Of a DNA stretch of 36,850 bases, positions 32,286 to 36,850 are shown piece by piece; the first letter of the stretch is position 1, and each line of letters begins with the position of its first letter. The translations under genes were made by a program, and so were the position numbers. The notes beneath the pieces were generated by a model. It saw only the letters and a program-made list of their open reading frames with translations. It was not told the origin of the DNA and made no database searches. Origin of the DNA: an uncultured Bacilli bacterium (GTDB lineage: Bacteria > Bacillota_I > Bacilli_A > RF39 > UBA660); NCBI GenBank assembly GCA_947626055.1, contig CANQQP010000007.1, forward strand, positions 1 through 36,850, given 5' to 3'.

Positions 32286-32528
32286 TTATTTTCCTTGATC
32301 CTGTTGTTGATCACAAGGAATGGCTGCACCAGTAACTCCCTTATAAGTTACAGTACAACTTCCGCCTCCGCAACTAATACTATAGTTATCGCCTTCATCG
32401 CTATAAGTTTGGCCACCAGATGCTGAACAAGCATTTTTAGCTAATAATTGTTTTTGTATAGATGGCCATACAAATGCGTAGAATATAGCCGCTATCGCTG
32501 CTATTGCTACTACTGTTATAACTGTCAT
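32286..32528 (-). pseudogene. Leaderless pilin copy 3 (silent cassette or remnant)
   Basis: The frame codes for 80 residues: the same helix as pilin 2 (TVITVVAIAAIAAIFYAFVWP) and a third, different domain with four cysteines (NAC, SISC, GGGSC, IPC). The MKEATGELN start present in copies 1 and 2 is missing. Upstream, only the codons for Leu-Asn are shared, and a stop follows at once in frame. No RBS is near the remaining ATG; the DUF4143-type pseudogene ends just ahead of it. It also has no promoter of its own. I therefore treat it as not expressed, while its intact frame shows it has not decayed. Confidence 0.7.
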
Positions 32529-32536
32529 GTTTAATT
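32464..32536. repeat. 73-bp direct repeat, copy in the leaderless pilin
   Basis: Identical to 32034-32106. Homology breaks exactly at the upstream end of AATTAAACATG, where the leader-coding part of the gene should be. Confidence 0.95.
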
Positions 32537-32541
32537 ATTAT

Positions 32542-33779
32542 TTAATTTTTTAGATTTCCAATAGAAACTACATAGACACCATCTTCTCTTACATATGATA
32601 ATTTAGAGCCTGTTAAAACCATCAAAAAGATAGGTTCTCCACTTTTATTTAAGTCTACTTTGTTTTTAAATTTTATTAAATGTTGAGCTGCTTCATCAAT
32701 TTGTTTGGCTCCTAATTTAACTTCAATTGCACCCCATTTACCATTTTCTGTTCTTAAAATATAATCAATTTCAAAATCTTTATTATCTCTATAATAAAAT
32801 AATTCTGCATTAATAGAATCAGCGTATATTTTTAAATCACGATAACATAAATTTTCAAATAGGAAGCCAGTAAAATTTAAGTCGTTTAATAAATCATTAC
32901 TTTTCAATCCCAAGGCAGCTATAGCTATTGAAGGATCTACTAATTGCAATTTAGATGTCGTTCGAATTTGCGTTGATGACCTTAAATTTAAGTTTGTCGC
33001 GGGAACATATTCTAAAACAAATAACTTCTCTAAAGTAAGAAGGTAATCATCAACTGTAGGTCGCGAAATTTCTGTCGAAAAAATATTTATAACATCATTA
33101 TAAATTGTTTTTTTATTTGTAACTGTGGATACATTTCGACTAATACTTTTTAAAACAGCCCCCATTTTAATTTTATCTCTTACTGTACCATCTACAGACT
33201 GTATTTCTTCATTAATTAAACTTTCCACGTATTCTTTAGCAATCTTATATTTATTTTGCCCTTTTACATTTAAGGTTTCTGGCCACCCACCTCTAATCAT
33301 TATATTAATGATATCTTCTAAGTCTAACTCAGATATTGCCGATATTTCTTTCCCAACAATTACATCAGCTAGGGATACTAACCCATTAGAATCTTGTGAT
33401 TCAAATAAAGACATGGGCCAGTACCAGAGTGCATAATTCCTTTTTCTACGGGTTTAGCTGAGCCTGTTAATATGTATTGCCCTTTTAAACCTGTATTATC
33501 AACATCTGTGCGGATACTATCCCATATCACAGGATACATTTGCCATTCATCAAATAATCTTGGTTTATCTCCCTGTAAAAATAAAGAAGGTTTAGTATCA
33601 TTGATATTATCATACTGAATTTTATTATCAGGATTTTGTAATTCAATTACACTTCTGGCAATTTGTTTTGCAGTTGTTGATTTTCCACAATACTTTGGTC
33701 CTTCTATTATAACAGCACTCATATATTCTAATTTGTTTTTTAAAATATTATCAGCAATTCGTGGTAAATATTTTTTCAT
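32542..33779 (-). pseudogene. Broken AAA ATPase with DUF4143 domain
   Basis: Two overlapping frames form one gene. The N-terminal frame (33779-33378) has Walker A GPKYCGKSTT, Walker B RLFDEWQ and the sensor LTGSAKP, then HSGTG. The family continues HSGxGRI..L.MRPMSL; here the frame shifts and the C-terminal frame resumes at PMSLFESQDSNG (33414 onward). About eight codons plus a non-triplet remainder seem to be deleted at the junction near 33416. The C-terminal part holds the DUF4143/nuclease-like domain (FEIDYILRTENGKWGAIEVKLG). Such ATPases are common as lineage-expanded accessory genes. It sits between the tadC terminator and the leaderless pilin, and its stop lies 13 bases before that pilin's ATG. 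Promoter and RBS (AGGAGG) are intact. Confidence 0.85.
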
Positions 33780-33802
33780 TTTGACCTCCTAGTTCTAAAA
33801 TA

Positions 33803-33831
33803 ATTATATAAAATAAATAATTATTTGTAAA
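33803..33831 (-). promoter_or_regulatory. Promoter of the broken ATPase gene
   Basis: Minus strand TTTACA (33826-33831), 17-bp spacer, TATAAT (33803-33808). The 23-bp iterated repeats lie directly upstream of the -35. Confidence 0.75.
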
Positions 33832-33835
33832 TATC

Positions 33836-33900
33836 ATTTTACATTTTGTACCATTTTTATTTTACACTTTGTACCATTTTAATTTTGCATTTTATGCAAA
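33836..33900. repeat. Three 23-bp tandem repeats upstream of the ATPase promoter
   Basis: Units start at 33836, 33859 and 33882: ATTTTACATTTTGTACCATT, ATTTTACACTTTGTACCATT and a degenerate ATTTTGCATTTTATGC. The first two differ at one of 22 positions. Position, two full turns of helix apart and just ahead of the -35, suggests a regulator binding array. The related ATTTTACATTTTATGAC occurs at 32214, at the far end of the ATPase/pilin segment. Confidence 0.75.
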
Positions 33901-33924
33901 AAAAAGAAAGATTTCTCTTTCTTG
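33898..33924 (-). terminator. Terminator after tadC
   Basis: Minus strand AAGAAAGA (33923-33916), GAAA tetraloop, TCTTTCTT (33911-33904), then T8. It ends the cpaF-tadB-tadC operon. Confidence 0.88.
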
Positions 33925-34713
33925 CTAAATATTTATCATCATCATAACAGCTAGGACTAGAAGTATCATAACACCTAAACCTGTTGTTACTAACATGCTC
34001 ATTGTTTTACCTTCCATTTTCTCTAAACGTTCTTTGTACTTAGTCTCACGTGCTTTTAACTGTAAATTAGAAATTGTTTTTGAAAATGTAACTAGTTGTT
34101 CTTGTTTTCTTTCCTGACGTCCTAAACTAAGACGATATAAAAGTCGCATCATACGCATGGAATCACGAACTGGATAGTCGCGTGCAAATTGCATGTATGG
34201 TTCAATTGAAGAATCGCCAGCATTAATTTGTTCAACTAGTTGTTTTAAACCTGATTTAAATATTTCCGGTGCATCCTCAATAGACTTTGCTAAAGCAACG
34301 GGAACTGTATAATGTTGAATAAGTATTTCTAATCCTTTTAAATAATAAGGAAGCAAAATATCTATCTCATGTAAATGTTTTTTATAGTAAGATTTAATAT
34401 TTATATAATCAAGCTTAAACATTGCAAATCCTGCTAATAAAGCACACAAAATATAAATATAATTTAAATCAGTTATAAAGAAGAATATTACAACTACTAT
34501 AGCTATAAGGCCATTTCGCAATCTTTTATTAAATAGAGCATCGGCATCGGCATTTTCACCATATTTAGCTTTAACATAAAAATCCCAATCATCTTCTTTT
34601 AATTTTTTAAAATATACTTGATTATCAGAAATAAAACGATTAGTACTAATTCTTCCAGTATAATTCATTATAAAAAATACGATAAGACCAAGGGCTAAAA
34701 TTTCTAAATACAT
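33925..34713 (-). CDS. tadC: TadC-like inner-membrane platform protein
   Basis: Type II/IV pilus F-domain platform protein of the Tad system, 262 residues. One hydrophobic helix at the N-terminus, a pair in the first third (LIAIVVVIFFFITDLNYIYILCALLAGFAMF), the cytosolic T2SSF-type helical domain with LLPYYLKGLEILIQHY and MRLLYRLSLGRQERKQEQL, and a last helix (MSMLVTTGLGVMILLVLAVMMM). The start overlaps the tadB stop as TAATG, the usual tight tadB-tadC coupling. It ends at a strong terminator. Confidence 0.83.
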   Translation of the reverse strand: MYLEILALGLIVFFIMNYTGRISTNRFISDNQVYFKKLKEDDWDFYVKAKYGENADADALFNKRLRNGLIAIVVVIFFFITDLNYIYILCALLAGFAMFKLDYINIKSYYKKHLHEIDILLPYYLKGLEILIQHYTVPVALAKSIEDAPEIFKSGLKQLVEQINAGDSSIEPYMQFARDYPVRDSMRMMRLLYRLSLGRQERKQEQLVTFSKTISNLQLKARETKYKERLEKMEGKTMSMLVTTGLGVMILLVLAVMMMINI

Positions 34714-35606
34714 TATTCCACCCCCACATCAGCATTATAGTATTTCTCTCCTGACATAAGGAAAAAACTATTTATTAAAATAATTGCATGTAATATTAAG
34801 GCTACATACCATAAATCGAGTAAGGCTATATATTTATCTTTACCAAGAAGCATTATCATTGCTAATACTAAGAAATATAAAGCTAAACCGAAAGTTAAGA
34901 ATTTACGATGGAATTGTTTACGATCCATTCTATCTCGATAAACACCTTCTACTAAGGCATCGATATCCATAGCCATATTTTCTAAGGCTTCCCCCGAATC
35001 AATTGCGCCTTCTTTGGTAATTTGTAAAAATAATTGATGCATATTTTTTACCATGTAATAAGGATATTTTTCATTAAAATAAGTAATTGATTCATCAATA
35101 GTTCCGTTTTGATATGATAATTCAATCATCTTTTTTACATCTCCCAAAACCGGTTCTTCTAAAACCCCAGAATCCCTAACACCTTCTAAGGATTTAACAA
35201 AACTTTGGGTTGTATTAAATTCCATGATAACGTTTGTTGTATAAGTTTGAATTTGTTCAAAAATAAATTCACTATAAACTCTTTGGCATCTTAAATATGC
35301 TAAATAAGGAATAAACATGACAGCCACAAATGCGTACACTAAGGCCCATATAATAGAAAAGAAATATAAATAAGCAATACCACCGGCAACAATGGCAAAT
35401 ATAGCAACTTGGGTAACGTATTGTCTAGTAGTATATTCTTGTCCTAATTCCTTCGTTTTTTCCCTTACCATTTTAAAACTATATGGCGCATATTTATTAT
35501 AGGCAGAAGCAACACTTCTAGTAACAAATTGATAGACATTTTTACCATCATTCATTCGATAAGCAATTATAAAAACGGTAATAACTAATAAAATTACTAA
35601 AACCAT
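34713..35606 (-). CDS. tadB: TadB-like inner-membrane platform protein
   Basis: Partner of TadC, 297 residues. N-terminal helix (VLVILLVITVFIIAY), a pair near residues 70-105, a cytosolic helical domain (FEQIQTYTTNVIMEFNTTQSFVKSLEGV, then EALENMAMDIDALVEGVYRDRMDR) typical of T2SSF proteins, and two helices near the C-terminus. It lies 16 bases after the ATPase gene, in the order cpaF-tadB-tadC. The charged EGAIDSGEALENMA region matches the conserved 'l..iG..s.aL..la' segment of the family. Confidence 0.83.
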   Translation of the reverse strand: MVLVILLVITVFIIAYRMNDGKNVYQFVTRSVASAYNKYAPYSFKMVREKTKELGQEYTTRQYVTQVAIFAIVAGGIAYLYFFSIIWALVYAFVAVMFIPYLAYLRCQRVYSEFIFEQIQTYTTNVIMEFNTTQSFVKSLEGVRDSGVLEEPVLGDVKKMIELSYQNGTIDESITYFNEKYPYYMVKNMHQLFLQITKEGAIDSGEALENMAMDIDALVEGVYRDRMDRKQFHRKFLTFGLALYFLVLAMIMLLGKDKYIALLDLWYVALILHAIILINSFFLMSGEKYYNADVGVE

Positions 35607-35622
35607 ATTTTAACCTCTCTTC

Positions 35623-36850
35623 CTATAATACATCTGTTCCACCAATAGGTTCTAATGGTGGGATAGGATTATTTATATTTGGTACAACATCATCAACTAC
35701 AGGTTGTAATTCTTGAACGCTAGTCATATTTGACTGAGAAATATTATTTGACTCTACATTATCTAGACTGAGTTCTTGAAAACCATCTGTTTCATTTAAG
35801 GCCTCTATTTTTTCTTCGGGTAGAGTTTGATTTACTTCATTTAAATTATTTACTTGAGGATTAGTTATATTTCCATTTACCACCGTACTTGATTGTTCAA
35901 CTGGAGTATTTGACTGAACAGTTGGTTCATTAACTGGTTGTTGGAGTGGCTCCGTTGTTACAGTTGGTTGTGGAGCTTCCATCTTAGGCTCTTCGGTTCC
36001 CTCCGTATTATTTAACATATCATTAACCTCAGCAGTTTTTTCTAGATTACTTGGTTTATCAGCATCTGGGTTTTCTCCATGCAAGTTGAAAGTATCTTCT
36101 GGTAAATAAACATTGCCTATACTTAAATAATCTAATAATTGTCTAGTCGGATTGTTCATCGTAACTTGTCCATCTAAGGTTTTCTTATAAAGTATATTAG
36201 ATTTTGGCTTGTTATCATCATCAACATAAAATTCACAAACTTCAATAATTTCCCTTTGAAAACGATTAAGCTTTTTTGAAAAATAACCTTTAACATAAAT
36301 ACCTATTTGGACATATCTATGAATTGAAGCTAAGAATTGATCGGTGTCTTGTGAAGACTCCAGTAAGGAGTACATACGCATTGGAATACTACTAGCTTTA
36401 TCAGCATGAATTGTTGATAAAATATGGTGTCCTGAAGAAATTGAATTACGAACAGCTAGAACTGCTTCAGCACTACGAACTTCGGATAGTAATATCCAGA
36501 TAGGATTCTGACGCATACAAGTAACTAGTACATCAGAGTATGAAGCAATATTATTAGTCTTCATAGCTACTATATCTCTATCAGGATATATTCGATCCAA
36601 GTGTAATTCCAAGGTATCTTCTATAGAAATAATTTTTTCGTTTTCTCTAGTTTTAGAGGCCAAATATTTTACTAATTCAGTTTTACCTGAACCAGTTTCT
36701 CCACTAACAATTATATTACAATGCCCAAGAACACATTGTTCTAAGAAATTGTGCAATTTCTCAGTCATGTATTCTTCACTTAATAATTTTTCTTTATTTA
36801 AACGAATTTTGGCAGGAGTTTTACGTATAACGCAAGCAATACCATTGGTA
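35623..36850 (-). CDS. cpaF: CpaF/TadA/VirB11-type secretion ATPase with long disordered tail, 5' end outside window
   Basis: Traffic ATPase that powers Tad pilus assembly, and in VirB11 form, type IV secretion. The frame remains open to the window edge; the ATG at 36768 is internal. Counting from it, Walker A is GETGSGKT (23-30), the Asp box IEDTLEL (49-55), the Walker-B-like LLSEVRS (93-99; usually GEVR, here SEVR), and the His box SSGHHILSTIHADKA. The ATPase domain ends near residue 225. A tail of about 150 residues rich in Asn, Gln, Pro, Thr and Glu follows, unlike normal CpaF; it may bind the other apparatus parts. Next genes are tadB and tadC. The N-terminal domain is not in view. Confidence 0.9.
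   Translation of the reverse strand, partial: TNGIACVIRKTPAKIRLNKEKLLSEEYMTEKLHNFLEQCVLGHCNIIVSGETGSGKTELVKYLASKTRENEKIISIEDTLELHLDRIYPDRDIVAMKTNNIASYSDVLVTCMRQNPIWILLSEVRSAEAVLAVRNSISSGHHILSTIHADKASSIPMRMYSLLESSQDTDQFLASIHRYVQIGIYVKGYFSKKLNRFQREIIEVCEFYVDDDNKPKSNILYKKTLDGQVTMNNPTRQLLDYLSIGNVYLPEDTFNLHGENPDADKPSNLEKTAEVNDMLNNTEGTEEPKMEAPQPTVTTEPLQQPVNEPTVQSNTPVEQSSTVVNGNITNPQVNNLNEVNQTLPEEKIEALNETDGFQELSLDNVESNNISQSNMTSVQELQPVVDDVVPNINNPIPPLEPIGGTDVL

Noticed and set aside
32226-32426. Plus-strand open frame starting MTEITVVA, similar to the pilin start
   Set aside because: The similarity stems from the inverted fragment only; the rest is antisense to copy 3. There is no RBS or leader, so it is not a gene in this orientation.
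17676-36850. A complete integrative conjugative element
   Set aside because: No relaxase, integrase, excisionase, att repeats or oriT were seen, and the downstream flank is housekeeping. The upstream end is outside the window, so this remains open on that side.

Overview
The window is AT-rich DNA from a monoderm member of the Bacillota, most likely an uncultured, host-associated lineage of class Bacilli. The evidence is the set of Bacilli-type replication genes dnaD, dnaI and dnaB, the division regulator ezrA, a T-box upstream of thrS, the paired M16 proteases ymfF/ymfH, and strong AGGAGG ribosome binding sites. Tryptophan is read from TGG and TGA is used as a stop (for example in nth), so this is not the mycoplasma code.

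Positions 1-17600 are a housekeeping region. It begins with the 3' end of a class A penicillin-binding protein on the plus strand. Convergent to it is a minus-strand series: Thr T-box leader, metallo-hydrolase, thrS, cca, dnaD, nth. The neighbourhood PBP1/nth/dnaD is conserved in Bacilli. Next come a short ImmA/IrrE-like gene with its own promoter, the helicase-loading pair dnaB-dnaI, a membrane-anchored protein with seven TYGTG-type repeats behind a leader that carries a terminator, a membrane thioredoxin-like protein, ezrA, the plus-strand rpsD with a structured leader, a sugar-phosphate nucleotidyltransferase, the ymfF-ymfH pair and a small rhodanese.

Positions 17650-36850 hold one co-oriented (minus strand) secretion/pilus locus that combines two machineries. 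Its upstream part is a Tad-type system: cpaF/tadA ATPase (running off the window), tadB, tadC, two or three small four-cysteine pilin-like proteins, two TadE/F-like minor pilins and a TadZ/CpaE-like protein. Its downstream part is a Gram-positive type IV secretion system: a VirB2-like two-helix protein, a secreted protein fused to a second VirB2-like hairpin, a VirB6/TrbL-like channel protein, PrgI, TrsD-like, VirB4, an NlpC/P60 wall hydrolase (VirB1 role), a lipoprotein and a VirD4-like coupling ATPase. No relaxase, integrase, origin of transfer or prepilin peptidase is visible, so this looks like a resident chromosomal system rather than a complete conjugative element.

The most unusual part is 32034-33900. 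Next to the expressed pilin genes lies a third pilin copy that has lost its start, its leader-like N-terminus and its ribosome binding site. It shares a perfect 73-bp direct repeat with the neighbouring expressed pilin. An inverted, degenerate copy of the same pilin 5' end sits on the other side of the pilin promoter. The locus is bordered by a broken DUF4143-type ATPase gene and 23-bp iterated repeats. This arrangement resembles an expressed/silent pilin cassette pair or a recombination scar. An Rpn-family nuclease gene also interrupts the secretion operon.

All calls come from reading the sequence and recalled family features. No database search or structure prediction was run.
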